DNA of 48,495 nt from the NCBI GenBank assembly GCA_028293765.1, contig JAQGOG010000211.1, positions 1 through 48,495 of the forward strand, given 5' to 3'. The translations under genes and the position numbers were made by a program. Under the pieces are notes generated by a model, which searched no databases, was not told the DNA's origin, and saw only the letters and a list, made by a program, of their open reading frames with translations. Source of the DNA: Gammaproteobacteria bacterium. Lineage in GTDB: Bacteria; Pseudomonadota; Gammaproteobacteria; Steroidobacterales; Steroidobacteraceae. Within the stretch, counting starts at the first letter, position 1. Each line of letters opens with the position of its first letter. This document shows, one piece after another, positions 15,800-24,991 of this stretch.

Positions 15800-16195
15800 A
15801 TGAGCACACGCAATACCGGACTCAGAGCCGAGCCCCTCTTCGTGGGCGCCACGCGGCCGCCGATGCGCTGGGGTGTGGCCTACGCGGCCCTCCTTTTCAA
15901 CCTGGTGTTCACCATGGAGGCGTTTCTGTTGACCCGGAATCTTCTGCTCCTGCTGTTGAGCGCACCGATCCACGGAGTCTGCATGCTGCTGTGCGCGCGC
16001 GATGCCCGTTTCTTCGACCTGGTTCTGCTCTGGGGCCGCACGCGCATGCCCGCCTTCCTGGGCAACCTGCGCGTCTGGAAAGCGAGCAGTTACAGTCCGC
16101 TGGCGATCGACCTGCACCGCCGTCGGGATCGCCGGCGAGGAATGCTCGTCGAGGTGCTCGTGGCGCCGCGGTCGAAGGGGGCATCGCCATGCTGA
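15800..16195 (+). CDS. virB3: VirB3 inner-membrane T4SS protein
   Basis: This 131-residue protein has the VirB3 layout: a short polar N-terminus (EPLFVGATRPPMRWGV), two adjacent hydrophobic helices (AYAALLFNLVFTMEAFLL and LLLLLLSAPIHGVCMLL), then a polar segment containing DARFFDLVLLW. VirB3 sits in the inner membrane and cooperates with the VirB4 ATPase. The tail is longer and more basic than in Agrobacterium VirB3. Its stop overlaps the virB4 start by 7 bp (16189-16195), so expression is coupled. Confidence 0.88.
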   Translation: MSTRNTGLRAEPLFVGATRPPMRWGVAYAALLFNLVFTMEAFLLTRNLLLLLLSAPIHGVCMLLCARDARFFDLVLLWGRTRMPAFLGNLRVWKASSYSPLAIDLHRRRDRRRGMLVEVLVAPRSKGASPC

Positions 16196-18642
16196 CTTTG
16201 AACCGCGATTCCGCGCTACGCAGAGAGCTGACGACCGCCCGACACATTCCGTGTAGCGCGCACGTCTCGGAGCACGTCGTGAAGACGATCTTCGGTGACT
16301 ATCTCCAGGTGTTTCGTCTCGCCGGGGCGAGTTTCGAGAGCGCCGACGACGAGCAGCTGAACGCCTGGCACGAGCGCTTGAATATTCTGTGGCGCAATGT
16401 TGCCAGTCCCAACGTCGCGTTATGGACGCATGTCATCAGGCGCCGCGAACGCTCCGTCCTCCCGGACGAGCACGCTTGCGGATTCGCGCGGGCGCTCGCT
16501 GCGAAGTATCGCGAGCGACTGGCGGGCGAGACGCTCATGGTAAACGAACTGTATCTCGCCGTGCTCTATCGGCCGGCGGTCGGTATCGCGACGGGGCTGG
16601 TAGCGAAGGTGCTGTCGAGAACGCAACGAAACGCGTCCCGTCTGGAACTCGCTGATGCGCTGGATGCATGCGAGAAACTGGGACAGACAGTGCGGGCCTC
16701 GCTTGCCCGCTACGAGCCGGAGTTGCTGGGTAGTTATAGAACACGGAATTTCTGGTGTTCGTCGCTGCTCGAGTATCTCGGCATGCTGGTGAACGGCGAG
16801 TGGCAACGCATGCCATTGACGCGGGGGCCGCTCAATGCCGCGTTGGCGACGACACGGCTCCTCTTTGGCACCGAGGCAATCGAGTATCGCACCGCGACCG
16901 GGACGCGCGTCGGCGCGATTCTGGGCATCAAGGAATACCCCACGCCCACTGTTGTGGGAATGTACGACCGGCTTCTTTCGGCGCCGTTTCCGCTGGTGCT
17001 GACACAGTCCTTCACGTTCCTTTCCAAGGCGACGAGCCAGAGCCTCCTGCAGCGGCAGTTCCACAGGATGGCAAACGCCGGCGATTTTGCCGTCTCGCAG
17101 GCCGCCGAACTCAAGGACGCGCTCGACGCCCTGACGAGTAACGAGTTCGTGATGGCGGACCATCACTTCTGTCTGCAGGTGCTCGCGGACATCACGGACG
17201 ATGAGGCCGACCATGCAACGCCGAGGCGGCTTAAGGCGCTGAACGATCACATTGCGTTCGCCCGCAACCTGCTCGCAGACACGGGGATGACGGTGGCACG
17301 GGAGGATCTGGCGTTGGAGGCGGCGTTCTGGTCGCAGTTGCCCGGCAACTTCGCGTTGCGTCCGCGTAAAGCGCCCATCACCTCACGAAACTTCGCGGCG
17401 ATGGTGCCGTTTCATAACTATCCGGCGGGCCGCCCAAGCGGCAATCACTGGGGTGAGGCGCTTGCCCTGCTGTCGACGAGTGCTCATTCGCCCTACTACT
17501 TCTCGCTGCATGCGAGCGATCCCATGGACCCGGACGGTGGCAGCCGCAAGGACACCGGGCATACCTTCATCTGCGGTCCGACCGGATCCGGCAAGACCGT
17601 CTTCATCGGCTTTCTGGTGACGATGCTGCATCGGCAAGGCGCGACGCAGGTGATATTCGACAAGGACCGGGGCCTCGAGATCCTGGTGCGGGCGCTGGGG
17701 GGCGAGTATCTGCCTTTAAAGAATGGGGTCCCGACCGGCTTCAACCCACTGCAGCTCCCCGCGACACCCACCCATCTCGAGTTTTTGAAAACCTGGCTTT
17801 GCACGCTGTCTCGACCGACGGGAACTCGCTCGCTCTCGGTGAAGGAGGTGGTGGACCTCGAGCAGGCGTTGCGTGGAACGCTGGCACTCGACTGTCGGGT
17901 CCGGCGTTTGTCGCGACTCATTGAGTTTCTGGACCCCACGGACAGCGAGGGTGTTCATGCGCGCCTGGCGCGCTGGTGCGAAGTCACGCAGGGGGATTAC
18001 GCGTGGGTCTTCGATAACGCCGAGGACCGCGTGGTCCAAAGTCTGACGGGACAACCAGTGTTCGGGTTCGATGTCACCGAGTTTCTGGGCAACGAGTCGA
18101 CGCGGCCGCCGGTAACACTCTATCTGTTCCATCTGGTGCGCCAGCTCCTCGACGGCCGGCGGCTCGTCTGCTGGATGGATGAGTTCTGGCGCCTGCTCGC
18201 CGATCCGGCGTTCGAGAGTTTTGCGAAGGACGGTCCGAAGACGTGGCGGAAGTTGAATGGCGTGATGTGCCTGGCGACGCAGAGCGCGAGCGACGTCCTC
18301 GATAGCCCTATCAGCCGCACCATCATCGAGCAGACGCCGACCAAGGTGTTCTTCCCCAACTCCGAGGCGAGCGCGGCGGAATATACAACCGGCTTCGGCC
18401 TCACTGAACGGGAATTTCGGCTCGTGAAGGAGCGCCTCGAGCCCGGTTCGCGGATGTTTCTGGTGAAGCAGGGGCACCACAGCGTCGTGTGCTGCCTCGA
18501 TCTCAAGGGTTTCGACGCGGAGTTGGCGGTGATTTCGGGGCGTGCGAGCGAGGTAGAGCGCATGTACAGGCTCATCGCGGAACGGGGCCCCGACGTCGAC
18601 AGCTGGCTGCCCGCCTTCATGGAGTCCCACGGCGCAGCCTGA
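16189..18642 (+). CDS. virB4: VirB4 ATPase of the T4SS
   Basis: This 817-residue protein has the size and domain order of VirB4: an N-terminal CagE/TrbE/VirB domain (about residues 1-430) and a C-terminal RecA-like AAA+ ATPase. Walker A is GPTGSGKT at residues 463-470, and Walker B ends in the acidic pair D664-E665 (CWMDEFWRLL). A conserved LATQSASDVLDSP motif follows. VirB4 drives pilus biogenesis and substrate transfer at the inner membrane. ATG 16189 lies inside virB3; a longer open frame upstream is out of phase with virB3 and is not coding. No truncation is seen. Confidence 0.93.
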   Translation: MLTLNRDSALRRELTTARHIPCSAHVSEHVVKTIFGDYLQVFRLAGASFESADDEQLNAWHERLNILWRNVASPNVALWTHVIRRRERSVLPDEHACGFARALAAKYRERLAGETLMVNELYLAVLYRPAVGIATGLVAKVLSRTQRNASRLELADALDACEKLGQTVRASLARYEPELLGSYRTRNFWCSSLLEYLGMLVNGEWQRMPLTRGPLNAALATTRLLFGTEAIEYRTATGTRVGAILGIKEYPTPTVVGMYDRLLSAPFPLVLTQSFTFLSKATSQSLLQRQFHRMANAGDFAVSQAAELKDALDALTSNEFVMADHHFCLQVLADITDDEADHATPRRLKALNDHIAFARNLLADTGMTVAREDLALEAAFWSQLPGNFALRPRKAPITSRNFAAMVPFHNYPAGRPSGNHWGEALALLSTSAHSPYYFSLHASDPMDPDGGSRKDTGHTFICGPTGSGKTVFIGFLVTMLHRQGATQVIFDKDRGLEILVRALGGEYLPLKNGVPTGFNPLQLPATPTHLEFLKTWLCTLSRPTGTRSLSVKEVVDLEQALRGTLALDCRVRRLSRLIEFLDPTDSEGVHARLARWCEVTQGDYAWVFDNAEDRVVQSLTGQPVFGFDVTEFLGNESTRPPVTLYLFHLVRQLLDGRRLVCWMDEFWRLLADPAFESFAKDGPKTWRKLNGVMCLATQSASDVLDSPISRTIIEQTPTKVFFPNSEASAAEYTTGFGLTEREFRLVKERLEPGSRMFLVKQGHHSVVCCLDLKGFDAELAVISGRASEVERMYRLIAERGPDVDSWLPAFMESHGAA

Positions 18643-18687
18643 AGGCTCGCGCGCACTGTTCGATGGCTTGATTAAAAGGAGTTCGTC

Positions 18688-19398
18688 ATGTCCATGCGAA
18701 GAAGACCTCTGTCTGTCCTGGTGGCGATGCTGGTCGCCGGCGTGCCCGCGGCGCATGCGCAATTCGCGGTTATCGACGTTGCCTCCGTTACGCAACTCGT
18801 CTCGCAGGTAAAGACCCTGGAAGAGCAACTGGCGACAGCACGAACGCATCTCGCACAAGCGCAAGCGCAGTTTCAGTCGACAACCGGCGGTCGCGGCATG
18901 GAGACGCTTCTCTCCGGCACGGTGCGTAACTATCTGCCATCCGACTGGAGCGGTTTCGAGAACGCCCTGCCCGGCGCGCGCAACGCAAACTCCGCTCTGG
19001 CGACTGACCTCAGCACCGCGATCAACGCGAACGCCGTGCTCTCCGCGCCGCAGTTGGCCCGCCTGTCGCCCGTGGCGAATCAACAAGTCCAGTCGGAGCG
19101 CCAGTCCGTGGCCCTGTTGCAAGTGATTGCCCACCAGGCGCTGTTTACGACCAGCAACCGTTTCACGTCTCTGCAGCAACTGATCGACGCCATTCCACGG
19201 GCGGGCGATCAGAAGGCGGTGCTCGATCTGCAGGCGCGAATCGGTGCCGAAACAGGCCTGTTGCAGAACGAACAGACCAAGCTGCAGGTGCTCTACCAGA
19301 GCGTTCAGGCGCAAGAGTGGGCCAATGAGCAGCGCACCCGGGAGCGGATCGTGGCTGGCCACGGACAATTCAGTGGCCGTTTCCAGCCCACTCCGTGA
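18688..19398 (+). CDS. virB5: VirB5-like minor pilin / periplasmic T4SS protein
   Basis: This 236-residue protein begins with a signal peptide ending AHA|QF (near residue 25), then a coiled-coil stretch (VTQLVSQVKTLEEQLATART) and a largely helical body. The layout matches VirB5/TrbJ-type proteins, which are secreted and sit at the pilus tip. The family is sequence-diverse, so the call rests on signal peptide, helical content and position between virB4 and virB6. An AAGGAG ribosome site stands 6 nt before ATG 18688. Confidence 0.82.
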   Translation: MSMRRRPLSVLVAMLVAGVPAAHAQFAVIDVASVTQLVSQVKTLEEQLATARTHLAQAQAQFQSTTGGRGMETLLSGTVRNYLPSDWSGFENALPGARNANSALATDLSTAINANAVLSAPQLARLSPVANQQVQSERQSVALLQVIAHQALFTTSNRFTSLQQLIDAIPRAGDQKAVLDLQARIGAETGLLQNEQTKLQVLYQSVQAQEWANEQRTRERIVAGHGQFSGRFQPTP

Positions 19399-19422
19399 GC
19401 TGCGCGCAACGAGGTAAACACC

Positions 19423-20280
19423 GTGGGCTTCTTTCAAACATTCTGGATCTGGCTGAATGAGCAGCTCGCGAGCTACATCGGCGCTACCACTGCCAGGGTG
19501 GCGGCGACCCTGGAGCCCGCGGTCGTGACGTTTGCAACGGTGTACGTGATGGTGTGGGGTTATCTGCATCTCACCGGCAAGATAGACGAGCCCTTCGTCA
19601 CGGGAGTGAAGCGACTGGTGACGCTGGCCGTCGTCCTCGGGATCGCGTTGCATCTGTGGCTCTACAACACCCTGATCGTGGATACGTTTTATCGGGCTCC
19701 GACGCAACTCGCGGCGGCGGTCGTCGGCACGGCGGATCCGGTGGCGACGATCGATTCCATCTGGGACCATGGCGGCGCGGTCGCCGGCTATCTGTGGAGC
19801 AACGGCCCGCTGTTTCGCCTGGACCTCGGCTTCTACATTGCCGGCGCGATCGTCTGGTGCCTGGTCGGTCTGCTCTGCGTATACACCATGTTCCTGATCG
19901 CGTTGTCGAGCATCGCCCTGGCCGTGCTGCTGGCTCTGGGGCCGCTATTCGTTGCGATGTTGCTGTTCGACAGTACGAGAAGATTCTTCGAGGCCTGGAT
20001 CGCGCAACTGGCGAATTACGCCCTGATCACGATTCTGACGGTCCTGGTTGCCGCTCTGCTGCTGCAAATCGTGGCGTCCTACGCGGTCCAGACCGCCGCG
20101 CGCGGCGCCGCGATCCTGACTGTCGATGCGTTGAATATGGTGTTGGTCTCCGTGCTCGTATTTCTCCTCATGCGCCAAATCATGCCCATCGCGGCAGCGT
20201 TGGCGAACGGAGTGGCGCTCAATACGTTCGGCACCGTGAGCCGTCTCGTGAACTGGAGCGCGCGTCTGGTACGCCAGTAA
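19423..20280 (+). CDS. virB6: VirB6/TrbL polytopic T4SS channel protein
   Basis: This 285-residue protein has an amphipathic N-terminus and about five to six transmembrane helices. It shows the conserved central region of VirB6 (ALGPLFVAMLLFDSTRRFFE followed by WIAQLANYALITIL), including the Trp-containing segment important for substrate passage. It would form part of the inner-membrane translocation channel. The start is GTG 19423 after a GAGG site. It lies 24 bp after virB5 and 45 bp before the virB7-like lipoprotein. Confidence 0.9.
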   Translation: MGFFQTFWIWLNEQLASYIGATTARVAATLEPAVVTFATVYVMVWGYLHLTGKIDEPFVTGVKRLVTLAVVLGIALHLWLYNTLIVDTFYRAPTQLAAAVVGTADPVATIDSIWDHGGAVAGYLWSNGPLFRLDLGFYIAGAIVWCLVGLLCVYTMFLIALSSIALAVLLALGPLFVAMLLFDSTRRFFEAWIAQLANYALITILTVLVAALLLQIVASYAVQTAARGAAILTVDALNMVLVSVLVFLLMRQIMPIAAALANGVALNTFGTVSRLVNWSARLVRQ

Positions 20281-20325
20281 CGCGCGCCGCCGGAAATTTG
20301 GAACACTCGAGACCAAGGAGGGATT

Positions 20326-20517
20326 ATGAGGACACTCTGCATCATTGTTCTGTGCGTTCTGGCGAGCGCTTGTTCGGCGTACGGCGGCGGTGAGCGTGCG
20401 CTTCGCTGCGACAGCCACCTGCAGCCGATCAATGTGCCGCGCCCGCCTGTCGGAGCACCTGTCCAAAAGATGCCCGCGCTGAATTCCGGTAGGGCACTCG
20501 TGGAAAAAAAGCCATGA
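20326..20517 (+). CDS. virB7: VirB7-like small lipoprotein
   Basis: This 63-residue protein has a lipoprotein signal peptide with lipobox LASAC (Cys16). The short mature part contains one further Cys (residue 28) and a Pro-rich end. In the VirB system VirB7 is the outer-membrane lipoprotein that stabilises VirB9, often through a disulphide, and the second Cys would allow this. A strong AAGGAGGG ribosome site precedes the ATG. The stop overlaps the virB8 start (ATGA, 20514-20517). The call relies on the lipobox and position because VirB7 proteins have little sequence conservation. Confidence 0.78.
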   Translation: MRTLCIIVLCVLASACSAYGGGERALRCDSHLQPINVPRPPVGAPVQKMPALNSGRALVEKKP

Positions 20518-21230
20518 AAGTCGGGACGGCTGAGCAGGCGCTCGACGGCTACTTCAAGGAAGCTGCTTCATGGGACGACGATCGGGTTTCCGCGGCGTGT
20601 CGTAGCGCCCGGAATGCCTGGCGCGTTGCGGGCGCGGGGTGGATCTGCGCGCTCACCGGGGGTGCCTCGCTGTTGTTACTGATGCCGCTGAAGCGCGTCG
20701 ATCCCTTTGTGGTGCGCGTTGACAACAGCACGGGCATCGTTGACATCGTCCCGGTGTATTCTGGAGATGCTGGCGCGGACCAATCGGTCACACGCTATTT
20801 TCTCACGCATTACATCACGATCTGCGAGCGATTCAACTTTGCGACCGCCGAAAGCGATTACGAGGAGTGCGGAGCATTTCACGCTGTGCAGCGTAATCAG
20901 GCCTGGTCGGTGCTCTGGAGCAAGAGCAACCCCGCCTCGCCCCTGAACGTTCACAAGGACGGCAGCACGGTGCGGGCGCAGGTGGAATCGGTGAGTTTTT
21001 TCCGGCGGGCGAGCGGCGTGTCGGATCTTGCGCAGGTGCGCTATGTGAGGGCCGAACGTCAGGGTAACGGCGCCGAGGAGCGCTTCACTCACTGGATAGC
21101 GACGATTCAGTACGCCTACGTCGCGCCGTCGAAGGATCCGCAGCTCCGTCGTTGGAATCCGCTCGGCTTCAAGATCGTGGAGGTGACCTCCGAGCCTGAA
21201 GTGCTCACGCCTCCGCCCGCGACTAAATAG
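20514..21230 (+). CDS. virB8: VirB8 bitopic inner-membrane T4SS protein
   Basis: This 238-residue protein has a cytoplasmic N-terminus, one transmembrane helix (about residues 41-60, WICALTGGASLLLLMPLKRV) and a periplasmic NTF2-like domain. The segments PFVVRVDNSTGIVDIVPVY, the Tyr-rich RYFLTHYITICERFNF helix and the late WIATIQYAY strand are typical of VirB8. VirB8 nucleates assembly of the periplasmic part and binds VirB9 and VirB10. It starts within the virB7 stop codon. Confidence 0.92.
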   Translation: MKVGTAEQALDGYFKEAASWDDDRVSAACRSARNAWRVAGAGWICALTGGASLLLLMPLKRVDPFVVRVDNSTGIVDIVPVYSGDAGADQSVTRYFLTHYITICERFNFATAESDYEECGAFHAVQRNQAWSVLWSKSNPASPLNVHKDGSTVRAQVESVSFFRRASGVSDLAQVRYVRAERQGNGAEERFTHWIATIQYAYVAPSKDPQLRRWNPLGFKIVEVTSEPEVLTPPPATK

Positions 21231-21250
21231 GGATATTGAGGATTCGCACC

Positions 21251-22084
21251 ATGATTACCGGATATCGGAGCAGTTCGCTGAGATGCGCCCGCACCCTGGC
21301 TCTGGCGATTTGCGCCATGCCCGTCACGGCGACCTTGCAGGCCGGGACGCCACCACCCGTGAATAGCGGAAGCGACGCCCGCATTCGCTTGCTCGCCTAC
21401 AGCGGCGACAAGGTCTATCGCCTCGTCGGCTATGTGGGCTACCAGATCGATCTTGAGTTCGAGGCCGGCGAGGCGTTTGTGGGCCTCGGGGCGGGGGACG
21501 TCGAGGGATTGTCCTTTGCTGCTCAGGGCAACCACCTGTTCCTGAAGCCCAGGGCGGTCAGGGTGCGCACCAACTTGACTGTGCTGACCAATCGCCGCGA
21601 ATACCAGTTCGACTATACGGCGAGCGCCGAACATCCGGATCCTGGAGATCCCGATGTGATCTACGCGTTACGCTTCAGTTACCCGCGGCTTCCGGGCGCC
21701 GACGTGCCCGAGAAAATCGAGCAGCAACTGGGAAACGCCACCGCGGCGCGCCCGCTCAATATTGATTACTGGTACTGCGGACATTCGGCAATCAAGCCTG
21801 TTGCCGCGTCGGATGACGGCGTACACACGCGGCTGCGGTTCGGCGCACGCGCGGAGCTTCCCGCAATATTCATCCGCAATGACGACGGCAGTGAGTCGCT
21901 GCTGAACTTCAGCATGGACGCGGGTGACGTCGTCATCCACCGGGTTGTACGGCAGTTCGTCGTTCGTCGCGGAAGGCTTACGGGCTGCATCGTCAACAAG
22001 AAATTCATTGGCGGAGGCGAGCGGCTCGAGTCTGGAACCGTCGCGCCCGCCGTCGAGCGAGTGACGCAAGGAGGGCACCCATGA
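21251..22084 (+). CDS. virB9: VirB9/TrbG outer-membrane core complex protein
   Basis: This 277-residue protein has a signal peptide, then the VirB9 N-terminal domain (DARIRLLAYSGDKVYRLVGY; GNHLFLKPRAVRVRTNLTVL TN-type motif). The C-terminal beta domain (FRSE-like PAIFIRNDDGSESLLNF; VIHRVVRQFVVRRG) docks with VirB7 and VirB10. ATG 21251 with GAGG 9 nt upstream is preferred over a TTG at 21236. The end overlaps the virB10 ATG by 4 bp (22081-22084). Confidence 0.92.
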   Translation: MITGYRSSSLRCARTLALAICAMPVTATLQAGTPPPVNSGSDARIRLLAYSGDKVYRLVGYVGYQIDLEFEAGEAFVGLGAGDVEGLSFAAQGNHLFLKPRAVRVRTNLTVLTNRREYQFDYTASAEHPDPGDPDVIYALRFSYPRLPGADVPEKIEQQLGNATAARPLNIDYWYCGHSAIKPVAASDDGVHTRLRFGARAELPAIFIRNDDGSESLLNFSMDAGDVVIHRVVRQFVVRRGRLTGCIVNKKFIGGGERLESGTVAPAVERVTQGGHP

Positions 22085-23385
22085 ATCGTCAAGGGAATCG
22101 CGACGGACGGACTTCGGAGGGCGAACGGCGTCCGGACGGCGAACGTGCCGACGACATTGTGCAGGGCGAGCGTGGACATCCAACTGTCAACAGCGCGAGT
22201 TCCCTCCAATCGCGCGTCAGTAGCGTGCTGGCCGCCGGACTCATGATCACCCTTGGGGCGACCGCCTTGTCCTGGTACTACGCAAATGCGCTGGGGCGGC
22301 AGAAGCGCGCTCGCCAGGCGGCGCAAACGGCGTCGACCAGCAGCGCGCAAGGGGAGATGACGCTGCCTTCGTTGGGACGGATCGAATCGCCCCGCATCGC
22401 GTCTGCGGTTGAACCGGGCGCCGATTCTGGAGAGAGCACACAGGCGGCGCCGGAAAGGCTATCCACGGGCGGGGAATCACTGTCGGCCGCAGCTCCCGCG
22501 CTGCCGCTCGAACAGGCACGCTCTAATTGGAATCCGACGAGCGTTGCTCCCGCACCCTACGCCACGCCCCGGCAATACGGCGCTCCGCAGCGGGAGGGAC
22601 CGACGGATCGTCGTCTGTCGGGTCCTGCTTTCGCTCGTGAGTCCGCGCAACTCTCGACACCCGCTACAACAAGCGATGCGCCGGAGACCGATGCCACGGC
22701 GCTTCCGGCGAGCCGTGTCGCGCTAAATGAACTGACGGGCGAGAGTGGTCTGACGGCGCTTTTGCGGCCAGGGGTAATGCCCGCTGCGCGGGCGCAGACG
22801 CTGCCTACCCAAAGGCTTCTGCTGCCAAAGGGGGCGTTCATCGACTGCACGCTGGAAACGGCTATCGACTCGACACTTCCGGGGATGACAACGTGCGTCA
22901 CCGCTACCGACACCTTTGGAGCAGATGGGAAGGTCGTTCTGCTCGAGCGCGGCTCGAAGCTGGTAGGTGAGACGCGCGGCGAAGTGCAAAACGGCGCAGC
23001 GAGAGTCTTCGTCGTGTGGACCGAGGCCCGCACTCCCACGGGCGTACTCGTGCCGCTCGACTCGCCTGGGACGGACGAGCTCGGACGCTCGGGCCTTCCC
23101 GGGCAAGTCAATCGACACTTCTGGGATCGCTTCGGTGCGGCGATTTTGATATCCGTGCTCGATGGAGCGATGCAGTCGGCCGTGCAGTCGTCGAGTCGTA
23201 ACGGCGGCACGATCATCTTCAGCCCCTCGGCATCGCAGGATGTCCTGACCGACGTGCTGAAGGGCACCCTAAACACTGCTCCTACCGTCGTCAAACACCA
23301 GGGTGACCGCATCCAGATCCTGGTTGCACGCGATCTCGATTTCAGGCCGGTCTATGAGCTCCGCTCCGTCGCCGCCGGACGTTGA
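22081..23385 (+). CDS. virB10: VirB10/TrbI core complex protein
   Basis: This 434-residue protein has a charged cytoplasmic N-terminus, a single transmembrane helix (about residues 48-64), then a long Pro/Ala/Ser-rich periplasmic linker. The conserved TrbI beta-barrel domain runs from LLLPKGAFIDCTLETAID onward (GSKLVGETRGEVQNG; NRHFWDRFGAAILISVLDGA). The last segment includes the antenna helix that crosses the outer membrane in the T4SS core. VirB10 senses energy from VirD4/VirB11 and gates the channel. The last 32 bp overlap the chosen virB11 start. Confidence 0.93.
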   Translation: MNRQGNRDGRTSEGERRPDGERADDIVQGERGHPTVNSASSLQSRVSSVLAAGLMITLGATALSWYYANALGRQKRARQAAQTASTSSAQGEMTLPSLGRIESPRIASAVEPGADSGESTQAAPERLSTGGESLSAAAPALPLEQARSNWNPTSVAPAPYATPRQYGAPQREGPTDRRLSGPAFARESAQLSTPATTSDAPETDATALPASRVALNELTGESGLTALLRPGVMPAARAQTLPTQRLLLPKGAFIDCTLETAIDSTLPGMTTCVTATDTFGADGKVVLLERGSKLVGETRGEVQNGAARVFVVWTEARTPTGVLVPLDSPGTDELGRSGLPGQVNRHFWDRFGAAILISVLDGAMQSAVQSSSRNGGTIIFSPSASQDVLTDVLKGTLNTAPTVVKHQGDRIQILVARDLDFRPVYELRSVAAGR

Positions 23386-24445
23386 TCCGGGCGCGCGGAT
23401 GCCGGCCGCCGCGGAGTCGCAGCGTGCATCGGGCAACCCGTCGGCGCTCGAGCTCACGCTGCATGCGTTGCGTCCGCTTCTCGCCGACCCGACGGTGACC
23501 GAGGTCTGTATCAACCGGCCGGCCGAGGCCTTCGTCGAGACCCGCGGCGGCTGGCGGCGCCACTGTCTGCCGTTCGCGGATTTCGACTGGTGCCTCCGGC
23601 TGGCCAAGCTTGTTGCCAACTCGACGCGACAGCGGATCGACGAATCCTGCCCGCTGTTGTCTGCCTCACTGCCGAGCGGCGAGCGAATCCAGGTCGTCCT
23701 GCCGCCGGCGACCACCCGCGGATGTGTGGCGATCACCATTCGGCGGCCATCGGATGCAGTGTGGTCGATCGGCGAGTTGTCCCAACGAGGCATTTTCCGC
23801 ACTACGCGCCACGCGATCCAGGTGCTGGATGAAACCCAGGCCGAGCTGCTGCGCCTGTTGGCGGCAAGTGAATACGAGGCGTTCATGCGCCTGGCGGTGA
23901 GGAGCCGTAAGAACATCCTGGTTTCCGGCCCCACGGGGTCGGGCAAAACGACCTGGACCAAGGCCTTGATCCGGGAGATTCCGGCCGACGAGCGTTTGGT
24001 GACGATCGAGGACGCGCAGGAACTGGTGCTCGACCGGCACCCTAATCACGTGCGGCTCTTCTATAGCAAGGATGACCAGGGGCTGGCCCGCGTGACGCCG
24101 AAGCAACTGCTCGAGTGCTGTCTCAGGATGAAGCCCGATCGCATTCTGCTCGCGGAGCTGCGGGCCGAAGAAGCGTTCGACTACCTGCGGAATGTGAATT
24201 CCGGTCATCCCGGCTCCATCACCAGCGTGCACGCGACAAGCGCGGAGCTTGCCTTCGAGCAGCTCGTGCTGCTGGTGAAGCAGAGTCACGGTGGCCGCGA
24301 CCTCGCACGGCGCGACATCAAGAGCCTGTTGTATCTGCTGGTCGATGTGGTGATCCAGTGTGGCATGGAGAGACACGAACGGTTCATCAAGCAGATCTGG
24401 TATGAGCCGGCACGCAGACGCGGCGGTGTGCCGGCCGAGGAGTGA
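23354..24445 (+). CDS. virB11: VirB11 hexameric traffic ATPase
   Basis: This protein of about 363 residues has an N-terminal domain (PLLADPTVTEVCINRPAEAF is the family signature) and a RecA-like ATPase. Walker A is GPTGSGKT at residues 192-199. The Asp box lies around VTIEDAQEL, Walker B near DRILLAELRAEEAFDYLRN, and the His box at GHPGSITSVHA. VirB11 forms a ring at the inner membrane and switches between pilus assembly and DNA transfer. ATG 23354 overlaps virB10 by 32 bp; ATG 23399 would avoid overlap but removes 15 poorly conserved residues. Confidence 0.93.
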   Translation: MSSAPSPPDVDPGARMPAAAESQRASGNPSALELTLHALRPLLADPTVTEVCINRPAEAFVETRGGWRRHCLPFADFDWCLRLAKLVANSTRQRIDESCPLLSASLPSGERIQVVLPPATTRGCVAITIRRPSDAVWSIGELSQRGIFRTTRHAIQVLDETQAELLRLLAASEYEAFMRLAVRSRKNILVSGPTGSGKTTWTKALIREIPADERLVTIEDAQELVLDRHPNHVRLFYSKDDQGLARVTPKQLLECCLRMKPDRILLAELRAEEAFDYLRNVNSGHPGSITSVHATSAELAFEQLVLLVKQSHGGRDLARRDIKSLLYLLVDVVIQCGMERHERFIKQIWYEPARRRGGVPAEE

Positions 24446-24492
24446 GTGGCCATCATGTCTCGAATGACCCAACTCGTGCCAGGAGGCACAGC

Positions 24493-24987
24493 ATGGAAGA
24501 CAAAACCATGGAATGCGGACTGCTGCTCGAAGCTGCGCGTGCGCAGCAGACGCTGGCCCAAACTGTTCTGGAGAAACTAACGGCGCACCTGTGCGCTCTG
24601 GATGATGTGGTTCGTGAGGAGATTAGCCGCACTTTGGTCGACGAGCTGCAAGTGTTGGGGAACGACAGCAGACGCGCTGCCGAAGCACTGCGTGTTTTGG
24701 GTCGTTCGGTAAATCTGCGAGTGGCGCTATGGAGCGTCGGGATTACCACGCTTTGTGCAGCGATTCCTCTGATTGCGGGGTGGTGGCTGCTGCCTTCGCG
24801 GAGCGAGGTTGCGGCCTTGCGCGCAAAGCGGGACGAGTTAGCGGCCAGCGTCGCCCGGCTCGAGCAGCGCGGTGCGCGGATTGAGTTACGACGCTGCGGT
24901 GGCGGCGATCGGCTCTGCGTGCGTGTCGACCGGAAGGCGCCCGTCTATGGAGAGGCGGGAGACTATTTCGTAGTGAAGGGATACTGA
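24493..24987 (+). CDS. coiled-coil single-pass membrane protein of the conjugation module
   Basis: This 164-residue protein has an N-terminal helical coiled-coil region, a transmembrane segment (TTLCAAIPLIAGWWLLP, about residues 85-101) and a second coiled coil (EVAALRAKRDELAASVARLE). A small C-terminal domain with two cysteines follows (RRCGGGDRLCVRVD, then VYGEAGDYFVVKGY). An excellent AGGAGG lies 6 nt before ATG 24493. The gene is 4 bp upstream of the coupling-protein gene, so a role next to the coupling protein or relaxosome is likely. I do not recognise a named family; MobB-like or TraD-accessory membrane proteins are comparable only in general layout. Confidence 0.75.
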   Translation: MEDKTMECGLLLEAARAQQTLAQTVLEKLTAHLCALDDVVREEISRTLVDELQVLGNDSRRAAEALRVLGRSVNLRVALWSVGITTLCAAIPLIAGWWLLPSRSEVAALRAKRDELAASVARLEQRGARIELRRCGGGDRLCVRVDRKAPVYGEAGDYFVVKGY

Positions 24988-24991
24988 AGTC

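Noticed and set aside
17716-19770. Long minus-strand frame (684 codons) opposite virB4-virB6
   Set aside because: It covers three recognisable plus-strand genes and their gaps and has shadow-type composition.
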